Assembly (NCBI GenBank): GCA_003161435.1
Contig: PMOS01000008.1
Span: 62,001 to 126,000, forward strand
DNA length: 64,000 bases
Source of the DNA: Vulcanimicrobiota bacterium
GTDB lineage: Bacteria; Vulcanimicrobiota; Vulcanimicrobiia; Vulcanimicrobiales; Vulcanimicrobiaceae
Reading direction: 5' to 3'
The position numbers and the translations under genes are program-made. The notes under the pieces were generated by a model that had not been told where the DNA came from, searched no databases, and saw only the letters and a program-made list of their open reading frames with translations. This document shows positions 40,152 through 48,620 of this stretch, one piece after another. How positions within the stretch are numbered: position 1 is the stretch's first letter; each line of letters starts with the position of its first letter.

Positions 40152-43028
40152 ATGCGCGTGATGTTGCTTGCGCTCGCGATCTTCGCGGGCGCCGCCCTGC
40201 TCGGGCTCGAGGCGACGCGCGGTGCGTTCGCGGCGCGCGACGCGGCGGCGAACGTCACGCAGATCGATCCGTGCCCGCACGCGCAGCCGGTACCTGATGC
40301 GCTGCGGTTGCCGCCGCCCGGGCAGATCCCGCTGGGCGAGCCGACGGCGATCGAGCAGAAGATGCTGCGCTACCTCTACGGCGATGATCCGAATCACGTG
40401 CCGAGCAGCAGCCCCAACCTGTATCCGTATCGCCGGCTGGGCTGGTGCGTCGACAAGTACGTGCGGGACACCGGACCGTACACCCACGGACAGTACTACG
40501 GGACGCATCCAGCGGTGCGGATCTACTACTCGCCCGAGGCGATGGCGTGGCTGCGCGGCGGCCGGCGCGGCGTTCCGGCCGACGGCGCGGTGATCATCAA
40601 GGAGCAGTATCCGGCACCGGCCGCCATGCACGGAAACGAACACGGGGACCAGCTCAAACCGCTCGACTGGACCGTGATGATCCGCCGCACCTCGGCATCA
40701 CGGGACGGCTGGTTCTGGGCCGAGGTCTACACCAAGACGACGCCGACCGGTAAGGGGATGACGTTCGGCGGCACGCAGTACCCGAACGCCGGGTTCGGAT
40801 TGTACTGCCTGCGCTGCCACGCCTCGGCGAACGTCGCGACGACGTTCGCGTCGCTCGACAACATCAAAGGCTACCCCGGGGAGCCGCTGGTGTTCAAGGT
40901 CGACGACACGTGGCGCACGCCGCCGCCGTCGGCGCCGGAACTGACGGTCTCCAAACAGCCCGATCGCGAGCACGAGAAGAACGCGGTGCTCGCAACCCAT
41001 CCTCGCGTCACCTTTCTGCCGCCGTCGTTGCAGCGTTTTCCCGACGAGCCGCTCGACACGTTCGGCTCGCGCCCGCACGCGAAACTGCCGCCGCAGTTCA
41101 TGACGTCGGATCAGTGCATGGGCTGTCACGGCGCGTCCTCCGGTCCCCCGTCGGGGCCGTCGATGTGGCTCGATCCGCCGCAGTCGTGGACGCCGCCGCC
41201 CGCACCGGCGACCCCACCCCCCGCGCCGGTCGGCGTGAACGTGTCGGAGTACGGCGAGTGGCGCTGGTCGCCGATGGGGCTCGCAGGTCGCGATCCGGTG
41301 TTCTTCTCGCAACTCGAGAGCGAGCTCGCCTACGTCGCGGCGATCCCGGCCAAAGAGATCGCCGGCGATCATCCGCACCAGACCCGTGAAACGCTGGAGC
41401 GACAAGTCGTCGATACGTGCATGCAATGCCACGGCGTGATGGGCAAGCGCACGAACGACATCGACCACGGCGGCAGCGCGCACTTCGACGAGAAGTGGGT
41501 GTTCGCGCAAGACCCGGCTAACCCGGGATTTCACTACGGCGGGCTCGCGCGCGACGGCGTGAGCTGCACGGTCTGCCACCACATCATGCAGACCAAACGC
41601 GAAGACGCCTCGCTCGCGTACGTCCTCGAGCACAAGAACACCGGACTGTTCGACGTCGGCAAGCCGGACGTGCTGCACGGACCGTTCCACAACGACACGA
41701 TTGCAACCCATCCGATGAACGAGTCGCTCGGCGCGAAACCGGTGTTCGCGGCGATCACGACCTCCGCGCACATGTGCACGAGCTGCCATAGCATCGATCT
41801 CCCGATCGTCGATGCGCCGGATAAGGTCCATCCGATCGTCCCGGCGATGGCGCACGACGTCGAACAGAACACCTACGTCGAGTGGGTCAACAGCCGGTTC
41901 CAGACCGAGCGGATGCCGCGCCCGGGCGCGCAATCGTGCCAGGACTGTCACATGCCGGCCGGCGTCGCGAACAAGCGCCTCGATGTGAACCAGGCGGCGA
42001 TCCAAACGCGCATCGCGCTGGTCGAAGACGAGAGCTATCCGCAGGCCGAGCACGCCGCGCCGATCGATCAGATCACCGTGCACTATCGGCAGAAAGGCTT
42101 TCGGCGTCACGAGCTGCTCGGCTTGAACGCGTTCCTGCTCCGCACGTTCCAGGTGCAGCCGAACACCGACGTGCTCGGCGTGCGGCTACCGGATTATATG
42201 TCGGGGTCCAGCACCGATCTCGAGGACGCGATCGGCAACGTGGTCTACCAAGCACGGCACGCATCGGCGAAGCTCGACCTCGTCACGCGCGTCGACGGCG
42301 GTGCGCTCGTGGCGACCGTCGGGGTCAAGAACCTGACCGGGCACCGGTTCCCGACCGGCGTCGGCTTCCGCCGCGCGTTCATCGAGCTGGTCGTCGAGGA
42401 TCCCGCCGGCAACGTGGTCTGGTCGTCGGGACGGACCAACGCCCAGGGCGAGATCGTCGACGGCGCGGACGGGAAAACGGTGCTGCCGACCGAGTATTTC
42501 GAACGCGGTACGGACGGCAAGCAGCGTTCCCAGCCGCACTTCGACGAACGCCGCGTCATCTCGCGCACCGACCAAGTTCAGATCTACGAAGAGCTCGTCC
42601 GCGACAAAGCGGGCGATTTCACCGAGAGCTTCATCCGCCGCGACGCGACGTTCAAGGACAATCGGCTCCTACCGCAGGGGTATCGCTACGGCGGCGTGCC
42701 GGGGATCCCGCTGCCGCCACATTGGCTCGACGCGACGCATCCGCACGGAACGGGCGACGATCCGCGCTACCGCGACGACAAGGGGCGCGCCGCGGTGACA
42801 TATCGCATCGTGCCGCAGACGGCGGTCGACCCGTCGCACCTGCGCGTGCGCGCGACGCTGTACTACCAGGCCTGGGAGCCGTACTTCAAGCGGCTGCGCA
42901 CGACCGGGGCGGGACCGGCGGCACAGCGCCTGAGCTTCTTGCTCGACCCGTCGCACCTGCAATTGCAGAACACGCCGCTGGAGAATTGGAAACTCGAGAT
43001 CGACTCCGTCTCGTCGCCGAAGACCTAA
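40152..43028 (+). CDS. Exported hexaheme c-type cytochrome with a cytochrome P460-like domain
   Basis: A 958-residue protein with an N-terminal signal segment (MRVMLLALAIFAGAALLGL). Six CXXCH haem motifs lie at residues 219 (CLRCH), 322 (CMGCH), 423 (CMQCH), 472 (CTVCH), 542 (CTSCH) and 596 (CQDCH). The first follows a region (DWTVMIRRTSASRDGWFWAE) that resembles cytochrome P460/P460-like folds. The final 300 residues form a beta-rich domain with no haem site (RFPTGVGFRRAFIELVVED). It presumably transfers electrons in the periplasm or at the surface; the reaction is unknown. It is monocistronic, between the RES toxin gene and the terminator at 43053. Confidence 0.82.
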   Translation: MRVMLLALAIFAGAALLGLEATRGAFAARDAAANVTQIDPCPHAQPVPDALRLPPPGQIPLGEPTAIEQKMLRYLYGDDPNHVPSSSPNLYPYRRLGWCVDKYVRDTGPYTHGQYYGTHPAVRIYYSPEAMAWLRGGRRGVPADGAVIIKEQYPAPAAMHGNEHGDQLKPLDWTVMIRRTSASRDGWFWAEVYTKTTPTGKGMTFGGTQYPNAGFGLYCLRCHASANVATTFASLDNIKGYPGEPLVFKVDDTWRTPPPSAPELTVSKQPDREHEKNAVLATHPRVTFLPPSLQRFPDEPLDTFGSRPHAKLPPQFMTSDQCMGCHGASSGPPSGPSMWLDPPQSWTPPPAPATPPPAPVGVNVSEYGEWRWSPMGLAGRDPVFFSQLESELAYVAAIPAKEIAGDHPHQTRETLERQVVDTCMQCHGVMGKRTNDIDHGGSAHFDEKWVFAQDPANPGFHYGGLARDGVSCTVCHHIMQTKREDASLAYVLEHKNTGLFDVGKPDVLHGPFHNDTIATHPMNESLGAKPVFAAITTSAHMCTSCHSIDLPIVDAPDKVHPIVPAMAHDVEQNTYVEWVNSRFQTERMPRPGAQSCQDCHMPAGVANKRLDVNQAAIQTRIALVEDESYPQAEHAAPIDQITVHYRQKGFRRHELLGLNAFLLRTFQVQPNTDVLGVRLPDYMSGSSTDLEDAIGNVVYQARHASAKLDLVTRVDGGALVATVGVKNLTGHRFPTGVGFRRAFIELVVEDPAGNVVWSSGRTNAQGEIVDGADGKTVLPTEYFERGTDGKQRSQPHFDERRVISRTDQVQIYEELVRDKAGDFTESFIRRDATFKDNRLLPQGYRYGGVPGIPLPPHWLDATHPHGTGDDPRYRDDKGRAAVTYRIVPQTAVDPSHLRVRATLYYQAWEPYFKRLRTTGAGPAAQRLSFLLDPSHLQLQNTPLENWKLEIDSVSSPKT

Positions 43029-43052
43029 GAAGCCTCGGCCTGACAAAAAAAA

Positions 43053-43077
43053 GGCCCGGGGACGAATCCCCAGGGCC
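43053..43077 (-). terminator. Terminator of the zinc-ribbon gene (TTCG tetraloop)
   Basis: Read on the minus strand, a 10-bp stem (GGCCC/GGGCC and GGGGA/TCCCC arms with one bulged base) closes a TTCG tetraloop and is followed by eight T. It can also act weakly on the cytochrome transcript from the other side. Confidence 0.8.
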
Positions 43078-43102
43078 TCTTCTCTTTGCGTCTCGCTAGG
43101 TC

Positions 43103-43450
43103 TTAGCGATACGATTGGCGCTGCGAGAAGCACTCGCGGCAGTAGACCGGCTTGTCGCCGCGGGGTTGGAACGGGACCTCGGCGACCTTGCCGCAACCGC
43201 TGCAAGTAGCCTGGAACATCTCGCGCGCGGGACGGCTTCCGCCGCCACCGTATCCGCCGCCCGAGTACGAGCCGCCGCCGCCGCCACCGCTGGCGCCGCC
43301 ACCACGTTGGCTCTTACGAGCAGCGCGGCAATCGGGGCAACGGTTCGGTTTGTTGGTGAAGCCCTTCGCGGCGAAGAACTCTTGTTCTCCGGCCGAGAAT
43401 GTGAAGGGCGCATTGCAGTCGGTGCAATTCAGGGTTTCGTCAGTGTACAT
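43103..43450 (-). CDS. Zinc-ribbon protein with Gly-rich linker
   Basis: The 115-residue protein has an N-terminal zinc ribbon (LNCTDCNAPFTFSAGEQEFF, later RCPDCRAARK). A Gly/Ser/Tyr linker of about 30 residues and a second CxxC pair zinc finger follow (CSGCGKVAEVPFQP and YCRECFSQR). This organisation matches the small zinc-ribbon proteins often annotated as 'CxxC-x17-CxxC'. Its role is unknown; nucleic-acid or ribosome binding is plausible. The strong terminator just downstream and its own promoter suggest single-gene transcription. The 268 bases upstream (43451-43718) hold its promoter and no other gene. Confidence 0.85.
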   Translation of the reverse strand: MYTDETLNCTDCNAPFTFSAGEQEFFAAKGFTNKPNRCPDCRAARKSQRGGGASGGGGGGSYSGGGYGGGGSRPAREMFQATCSGCGKVAEVPFQPRGDKPVYCRECFSQRQSYR

Positions 43451-43718
43451 CGATATTTAACTCCGGCGTCGGGGGGTTGTGAAGACGTGCGATGTACCTG
43501 AACCGGGAGAACGCCTGAGCGCCAGACCACGCGGGACATGACTCGTACTATCAGCCGGTTCCTTAGACGCCTTCGTCGGACCGGCTCGATCACTTTAACA
43601 CAGGTTTGCCCGAAATAGTGCCGTTCGGCCACGTAAGGGGACGGTCAAGACGCGGCCGGCCCGATCATCCCGAACCGGGTGGGGGAACGACCCAAGCAAC
43701 GGGTATGAGGGAAGCGAG

Positions 43719-43934
43719 ATGGTCGAATCGCACGAGATCGCCGACCTGACCGCTCGACTCGGGGTACCGTACCTCGAGCAGTTGACCCATGCACGCGGTG
43801 AAGCCGCGCGGGTCCTGGTGTATTGGGGCTGCGGGTGCACGGGGATCGGAACCGGCGAACGGTCCGAAGGGTCGAGCGCCTTGCGCTGGTCGCGTTGCGA
43901 CCATCATGCCGGCGCCGAGAAAGCCCTCGCCTGA
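43719..43934 (+). CDS. Small Cys-containing protein, possible
   Basis: A 71-residue reading frame starts at ATG with GAGGGAAG just upstream. It has YWGCGCTGIGTGER and SRCDHH, a C-x-C ... C-x-H-H arrangement that could bind a metal. The genomic codon pattern fits moderately. No family was recognised, and other frames are also open here, so the call is tentative. Confidence 0.4.
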   Translation: MVESHEIADLTARLGVPYLEQLTHARGEAARVLVYWGCGCTGIGTGERSEGSSALRWSRCDHHAGAEKALA

Positions 43935-43959
43935 AGGCTTCGCGACCGAGAAGCCGAGC

Positions 43960-44043
43960 TTACTTGCCTCGGTTGATGACGTAGTCCCAAGTGAAGCCGG
44001 CGGCGACCCCGACCATTCCGAAAACGATAGCGCTGGTGAGCAT
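43960..44043 (-). CDS. Putative 27-residue single-helix membrane microprotein
   Basis: The minus-strand frame from ATG at 44043 encodes MLTSAIVFGMVGVAAGFTWD and ends VINRGK before TAA. GAAGGA lies about 6 bases upstream of that ATG, a good ribosome site. It would be one transmembrane helix with a positively charged C-terminus. In-frame ATGs at 44067 and 44088 would give 35 or 42 residues. It is divergent to infA. Too short for recognition; support comes from the ribosome site and hydrophobic profile. Confidence 0.4.
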   Translation of the reverse strand: MLTSAIVFGMVGVAAGFTWDYVINRGK

Positions 44044-44201
44044 TGCGGGTCCTTCAACCCGCCCCATGACGGCGAAGTTCCCTTGCATGTGCACGCCGTG
44101 CGCGCGGAACCGCCGTTCGCGGGCGAATCCATCCGCTGCAGCGAACACTCTTTGGCAGGGCGCGATAACCGCGCTCCGCACAAGCGCACTCGAGTCCTCG
44201 T

Positions 44202-44207
44202 AAGGAG
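44202..44207 (+). promoter_or_regulatory. Shine-Dalgarno that fixes the ATT start of infA
   Basis: AAGGAG ends 5 bases before ATT at 44213. The preceding in-frame codon TAA at 44201-44203 leaves no room for an upstream start. Confidence 0.7.
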
Positions 44208-44212
44208 TTCCC

Positions 44213-44506
44213 ATTCCGCCTCCTCGCAGACGCAAGGGCGGTGGCGGCAAGAAGCGCCGCGAGCCGCTGACCCCCGTCGTCAAAGAAGATACGCTGAGCC
44301 TGGTCGGCCGCGTCATCGAAACGTTTCCCAGCTCGACGTTCAAAGTCGAGCTCGAGAACGGTCATACGATCCTCGCCAGCCTCGCCGGTCGTTTGCGCCG
44401 ATTCCGCATCCGTATCACCCCCGGTGACGACGTCGACGTCGAGCTTTCGCCGTACGATCTCACGCGCGGGCGGATCACGTACCGCCGTCAGGGACGAAAC
44501 GCCTAA
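44213..44506 (+). CDS. infA: Translation initiation factor IF-1 with an ATT start codon
   Basis: The frame encodes a 97-residue IF-1. After a basic Pro/Gly/Arg extension of about 25 residues ([17 protein letters not shown]) comes the S1/OB fold: [51 protein letters not shown] and TRGRITYRR, which align throughout with E. coli IF-1. IF-1 binds the 30S A site with IF-2 and IF-3. No ATG, GTG or TTG exists between the upstream TAA at 44201 and the conserved domain. ATT at 44213 sits 5 bases behind a perfect AAGGAG. A CTG at 44267 is the only other candidate. A sequencing error changing ATG to ATT is possible. Confidence 0.85.
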   Translation: MPPPRRRKGGGGKKRREPLTPVVKEDTLSLVGRVIETFPSSTFKVELENGHTILASLAGRLRRFRIRITPGDDVDVELSPYDLTRGRITYRRQGRNA

Positions 44507-44530
44507 GACGGAGAATAGCCTCCATCCAAG

Positions 44531-45034
44531 ATGCGCTGGTCTCGCGCCTTGGTGCTGGTCGTGCTGTTCGTCGTCGCCGTCGCGGTCGCTTGGTGGTACA
44601 CCCACCGCCAGGTAGCGCTCGTCGACGACACGATCGTCGTCTACTACGTGAAGGACGACGGAACGTCGCTGGTCCCATGGCGCGTTTCGCTGGGCCCGGC
44701 GCGCGATCGTGCGAGCGTCGCCTTCTATGCTGCCACGCAATGCGTTGCCGGCCCGCCGGAGGGGACCGAAGCGGTTCGCTTCCCGCTGGGAACGCGAGTA
44801 CGGGCCGTTAACGTTGTGGGATCAACGGCCGATGTCGATATCTCGAAAGACGTCGCGTCCTCCGCCGAAGGCGGGTTCGCGGAGTCGGCCGAGTTCAAGG
44901 CGCTCGTGTGGACTCTCACCCAACCGTCGCTCCATGTGACGGCGGTGACGGTGCGGATCGACGGAGCGCGCGTCGCGACACTTCCCGGAGGGCACCTCGA
45001 GCTCGATGAACCGCTCTCGCGTTCGAGCTTTTAG
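44531..45034 (+). CDS. GerMN-domain envelope protein
   Basis: A 167-residue protein with an N-terminal membrane anchor (ALVLVVLFVVAVAVAWWY) and a GerMN-type domain (TIVVYYVKDDGTSLVPW, a later VRAVNVVGSTADVDISKD, then FKALVWTLTQ and VTAVTVRIDGARV). GerMN domains occur in spore-germination and peptidoglycan-associated proteins. Its end overlaps the next gene, an amidase, by 29 bases, so both probably act in cell-wall remodelling. It follows infA by 24 bases. Confidence 0.8.
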   Translation: MRWSRALVLVVLFVVAVAVAWWYTHRQVALVDDTIVVYYVKDDGTSLVPWRVSLGPARDRASVAFYAATQCVAGPPEGTEAVRFPLGTRVRAVNVVGSTADVDISKDVASSAEGGFAESAEFKALVWTLTQPSLHVTAVTVRIDGARVATLPGGHLELDEPLSRSSF

Positions 45035-46961
45035 TCGTAGCGCGGCAATCGCCGCGCTGGTCCTGTTTGCCGGCGCCACGGGTGCGCGCGCCCAGGACCG
45101 AACGCCGAACCTCTGGTTTCAGGGGACGCGGCTGAACTTCGCGCACGCCGTACCGATGCAGGGCGATCTCGCCGTGAGCACGCGAGACGACGGCCTGCGG
45201 CGCTTCCTCGACCGCCTCGGGGCGAGCGTCTCCTACCAGCCGCAGCAGCGCTACGTGGTCATCACAGCCCAAGACCGGCGCACCATCGTCTTCACCATCG
45301 GCGATCCGGCCTACACGATCGCCGGCGTGCGCGCTCAGGCGCCGTTCGCGCCGACGGCCGACGGCGGCGACGTCGTCTTGCCGTTCTTCGCGCTGGCGCG
45401 GGCACTGTACGTCGAACCGGTCCAGGGTTCTACCGAGACGGTGCTGCAGCCGCGCATCGGCGTGCTCGACGTGCGCTCGGACGCGAACCGCACGTTCGTC
45501 ACCGTCCGCGGCGCGATGCCGCTGGTGACGACGACGAACGCTGAGTCGCCCGACCGTTTGCAAGTCTCGTTCACCGGTTTGGGATCGTCGCTCGCGCCGT
45601 CGCGACGGTCGGCCGGCGCGGCGGTCGACGAGATCGACGTCGCGGTCGGCGGTTCGCCGCGCGTCCCGACGACGACGCTCACGATCGCGGGCGCTCGCGG
45701 CACGACCCATCGCATCGTCCCGGCCGACGTCCCTGACGCGTTCACCGTGGTGTTCGAGGCGCACGGTCCGGTCGCGCAGGCCGCGCCGCCGACACCGCCG
45801 CCGCTCGGCAGTTCGCCACCGACGGCGACGCCGGACTATCCGCCGGGCGGGTCGCCGCAAACGCCGCCGACCGCGGCGCCGCCGGTAGTCGCCGGCCGCG
45901 CGACCGTCACCGACCTCGCGATCGAGCCCGGCGCCGGCGACAGCTTGGCGATTCGGGTGAGTCTGAGCGGCGCGACGGCGTACGAGTGGCATCGGCTCGC
46001 CGACAACCGCTGGTACATCGACTTCGAGAACACGACGTTGACGGGACCGGGCCGGGACGAGCGGCCGTCCTTCGGCGCGGTCGAATCGGTGCGCATGCGC
46101 CAACTGGGAACCGGCGACGCGCCGACCGTGCGCATCGCGTTCACGATGACCGGCGAGCAACGAGTCGACCTCGGGCCGAGCGACACGGGGATCGTCATCA
46201 CGGTCTTCTCGCAGCCCGCCGACGATCTGACCCGCATCGGTACCGGGCAGACCGGGGGCGTCCCCGTCATGCCGAGCGCGACGACGTTCGAACCCGGCGC
46301 CGCCGGTTCGCCGGCCCCGTGGAAGTACGGCCCGGCGACGAATCCCAAGCTCATCGTGATCGATCCCGGTCACGGCGGAGCCGACGTCGGGACGATGCAC
46401 AACGGCCTTACCGAGAAGCTGCTCACCTTCGACATCGCCCAACGCCTGCGCTCGATCCTCGTCGCGGCGGGCTGGACCGTGCGCATGACCCGTGACAACG
46501 ACACCGATCCGGTCAGCACCGACAACCTTTCGCGCATGCACGCCGACGGCAAGCCGAACGCCGACGATCGCGCCTACCTGCAGACGCGCTGCGACGTCGC
46601 CAACAACGCCGGCGCGCGGCTGTTCATCAGCATCCACGTCAACAGCGCCCCGGTCGAGAGCGCGCACGGCACGACGTTCTACTGGTACAAGCCGCAGGAC
46701 GCAGCGTTCGCGCAAGCGCTCGAGAAGAGCGTGATCCCGGTGGCCGGAACGTTCGACGACGGAACGCGCCACGAGAACTTCTACGTCGTGCGTCACACGA
46801 CGATGCCGGCCGTGCTGATCGAGACGGCGTTCGTGACCAACGCCGGTGACGTCGCGTTGCTGCACCAGCCGTCGTTCTTGCAGAACGTCGCACAGGGCAT
46901 CGCCAACGGCGTGAAAGCCTACGCCGGCGTGCCGAGCGCGAACGCGCTGAGCCAGCAGTAG
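45006..46961 (+). CDS. N-acetylmuramoyl-L-alanine amidase with AMIN-like regions
   Basis: A 651-residue exported peptidoglycan hydrolase. A signal peptide (AAIAALVLFAGATGARA) is followed by a copper-amine-oxidase-N-like/stalk region (residues about 35-135). AMIN-type beta domains occupy about 150-245 and 295-405, separated by a Pro-rich linker (TPPPLGSSPPTATPDYPPG). The C-terminal Amidase_3 zinc domain has IVIDPGHGGADVG (His), the Glu in GLTEKLLTFDIA, LFISIHVNSAP (His) and VLIETAFVTNAGD (catalytic Glu). It cleaves the amide between MurNAc and L-Ala during cell separation. Neighbours GerMN and murI fit a cell-wall operon. Confidence 0.92.
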   Translation: MNRSRVRAFSRSAAIAALVLFAGATGARAQDRTPNLWFQGTRLNFAHAVPMQGDLAVSTRDDGLRRFLDRLGASVSYQPQQRYVVITAQDRRTIVFTIGDPAYTIAGVRAQAPFAPTADGGDVVLPFFALARALYVEPVQGSTETVLQPRIGVLDVRSDANRTFVTVRGAMPLVTTTNAESPDRLQVSFTGLGSSLAPSRRSAGAAVDEIDVAVGGSPRVPTTTLTIAGARGTTHRIVPADVPDAFTVVFEAHGPVAQAAPPTPPPLGSSPPTATPDYPPGGSPQTPPTAAPPVVAGRATVTDLAIEPGAGDSLAIRVSLSGATAYEWHRLADNRWYIDFENTTLTGPGRDERPSFGAVESVRMRQLGTGDAPTVRIAFTMTGEQRVDLGPSDTGIVITVFSQPADDLTRIGTGQTGGVPVMPSATTFEPGAAGSPAPWKYGPATNPKLIVIDPGHGGADVGTMHNGLTEKLLTFDIAQRLRSILVAAGWTVRMTRDNDTDPVSTDNLSRMHADGKPNADDRAYLQTRCDVANNAGARLFISIHVNSAPVESAHGTTFYWYKPQDAAFAQALEKSVIPVAGTFDDGTRHENFYVVRHTTMPAVLIETAFVTNAGDVALLHQPSFLQNVAQGIANGVKAYAGVPSANALSQQ

Positions 46962-47734
46962 TGCTCGGCCTGTACGACTCCGGTCTCGGCGGCCTCACCG
47001 TGCTCGCCGCGCTGCGCGCCGCCGGCGTCGATCAAGACGTCGTCTACTTTGCCGATCAAGCGCACGTGCCGTACGGCGACAAATCAGATGCGCAGCTGCA
47101 CGGCTACCTCGAAGAGAACCTGGCGTTGCTCGGCGGTCTGGGCGTCGACGCGGTCGTGACCGCCTGCAACACGACGTGCGCGGTGGCGGAGCGCTACGGC
47201 TGGCCGGCTACGCCGTTCCCGGTGCTCGACCTCATCGCGACGGCGGGCCGCTCATTCGTCGGCACGCCCCATCGACGCGTCGCGGTCGTCGCGACGGTCG
47301 CCACGGTGCGCAGCGGTGCGTACGCGCGGGCGATCCGCGCCGCCGCGCCGCAGGTCGAAGTCGCCGAGGTCGCGGCGCCGTCGCTGGTCCCGATCGTCGA
47401 GCGCGGTGAAGCCGACTCGGCGGTCGCCCGCACCGCCGTCGATGCGGTCGTCGCGCAACTCGGCCCCGACGTCGACGCGCTCGTCTACGGTTGCACGCAC
47501 TACCCGCTGCTCGATCGCTGGTTCGCCCAAGCGCTCGGCCCGCGCATCGAGCGTATCGATCCCGCCGTCGCGCAGGCCGCCGCCGCGCAACGCCTCGTCG
47601 CGCAACTGGACCTCACCCCCGGCACTTCGTCGACCGCATACTACACCAACGGCGACGCCGAAGCGTTCGAAACCGCCGTCCGTCGCTGGACCGGCGACAC
47701 CGCCGGCCGCGTCTCAGCCCTCGTCAGCCGCTAA
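46961..47734 (+). CDS. murI: Glutamate racemase
   Basis: MurI makes D-glutamate for peptidoglycan. The 257-residue protein starts with the expected GLYDSGLGGLTVL (Asp and Ser contact substrate). It has the catalytic Cys in VTACNTTCAV, Glu/Asp contacts around VPYGDK, and the second catalytic Cys in YGCTHYPLL. The GTG start overlaps the last base of the amidase stop (TAGTG). It is the last gene of the infA-GerMN-amidase-murI run and is followed by a repeat-containing spacer. Confidence 0.95.
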   Translation: MLGLYDSGLGGLTVLAALRAAGVDQDVVYFADQAHVPYGDKSDAQLHGYLEENLALLGGLGVDAVVTACNTTCAVAERYGWPATPFPVLDLIATAGRSFVGTPHRRVAVVATVATVRSGAYARAIRAAAPQVEVAEVAAPSLVPIVERGEADSAVARTAVDAVVAQLGPDVDALVYGCTHYPLLDRWFAQALGPRIERIDPAVAQAAAAQRLVAQLDLTPGTSSTAYYTNGDAEAFETAVRRWTGDTAGRVSALVSR

Positions 47735-47747
47735 CAACACGCCGTCA

Positions 47748-47865
47748 TCCTGAGCTAGCCTGTCCTGAGCTTGTCGAAGGGAAGGGCGAACGACGTTTGC
47801 TTGCGACAATCGCAGCGGATCCACGTCGAATTCACGACGTCGTGCTGAGCTTGGCGAAGCGCGAC
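47748..47865 (+). repeat. Cluster of dispersed repeat copies after murI
   Basis: A partial copy TCCTGAGCTAGCC (47748-47760), a full copy TCCTGAGCTTGTCGAAGGG (47763-47781) and a variant GTCGTGCTGAGCTTGG...CGCGAC (47839-47865) occur in the 187-base spacer between convergent genes. No gene is seen here. Confidence 0.75.
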
Positions 47866-47921
47866 AGCCTCGATCGTCCTGACCGTGATGCATCGGCGAC
47901 GGACTTGCCCGGCCACCATCG

Positions 47922-48581
47922 TCAGACGACGTGGAAGATGCGGAAGAAGAGCAGCGTCGTCGCTAGTGCGAGGAGCGTTCCGGCGAGGACTTGCAGCAGC
48001 GTGTGCGCACGCAGATAGACACGTGACCAGCCGACCAGCGGGATGAGGATGTAGAAGGGAGCCGGTCGCTGGCCGAAGAGCACGGTCAGCGCGACCAGCG
48101 GCGCCGTGATCCCCAGCGCGTGGGTCGAGATCTTCCAGTAGCGCGTGATCCATTGAACGACCAGCGCGCTGGCCGCGTAGCCCGCCATCGAGGCGGTCAT
48201 GATCGCCGGCGCGTGGATCAGCCACAGATCGATCGCGCCGAGCGCGTAGAACACGACGAAGGCGATGAAGACCCGCTCGCGCTCGGTCCGGATCGACATG
48301 TCCAAATCCGAGATGCGGTCGGTAGCGTACAGATAGAAGATGAACAGCATCGGCGCGATCGAGGTGAAGAACGCGCTGTTGAACAGCAGCACCCAGAAGT
48401 CGTACGAGCTAGCCGACCGAGCGTCTGCGAGGATGACGAAGAGGGCGAGCGACGTCAGGAAGGGGTTGCACACGGTCGAGATGATCTTCGCAACGTCGGT
48501 CCAGACGCGCTTGCGGACGCGCAGCGGGGTCGGCGGGACGACCGGGGGATTCGCCGACGGCGAACCCGGGGGGGCGTGCAC
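47922..48581 (-). CDS. PAP2-like multi-helix membrane protein
   Basis: A 219-residue protein with six hydrophobic helices after a Pro-rich N-terminus. The late segment VYLRAHTLLQVLAGTLLALA resembles the third motif of type 2 phosphatidic-acid phosphatases (H-x3-Q-V-x2-G), while the first two motifs are weak or absent. It is therefore a divergent PAP2-superfamily relative whose activity is uncertain. GTG at 48581 is chosen because the conserved part begins soon after and dxs starts divergently 40 bases away. Confidence 0.7.
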   Translation of the reverse strand: MHAPPGSPSANPPVVPPTPLRVRKRVWTDVAKIISTVCNPFLTSLALFVILADARSASSYDFWVLLFNSAFFTSIAPMLFIFYLYATDRISDLDMSIRTERERVFIAFVVFYALGAIDLWLIHAPAIMTASMAGYAASALVVQWITRYWKISTHALGITAPLVALTVLFGQRPAPFYILIPLVGWSRVYLRAHTLLQVLAGTLLALATTLLFFRIFHVV

Positions 48582-48620
48582 GGGGACGGGCCTTCGGCCC
48601 TCGTCGCCGAACACCCCGTG

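Noticed and set aside
43660-43720. Purine-rich leader before 43719 that resembles parts of a c-di-AMP (ydaO) riboswitch
   Set aside because: Only a CCGGGTGGGGGAAC-like stretch fits; the second conserved half and the GGGGTGAATC box are absent.
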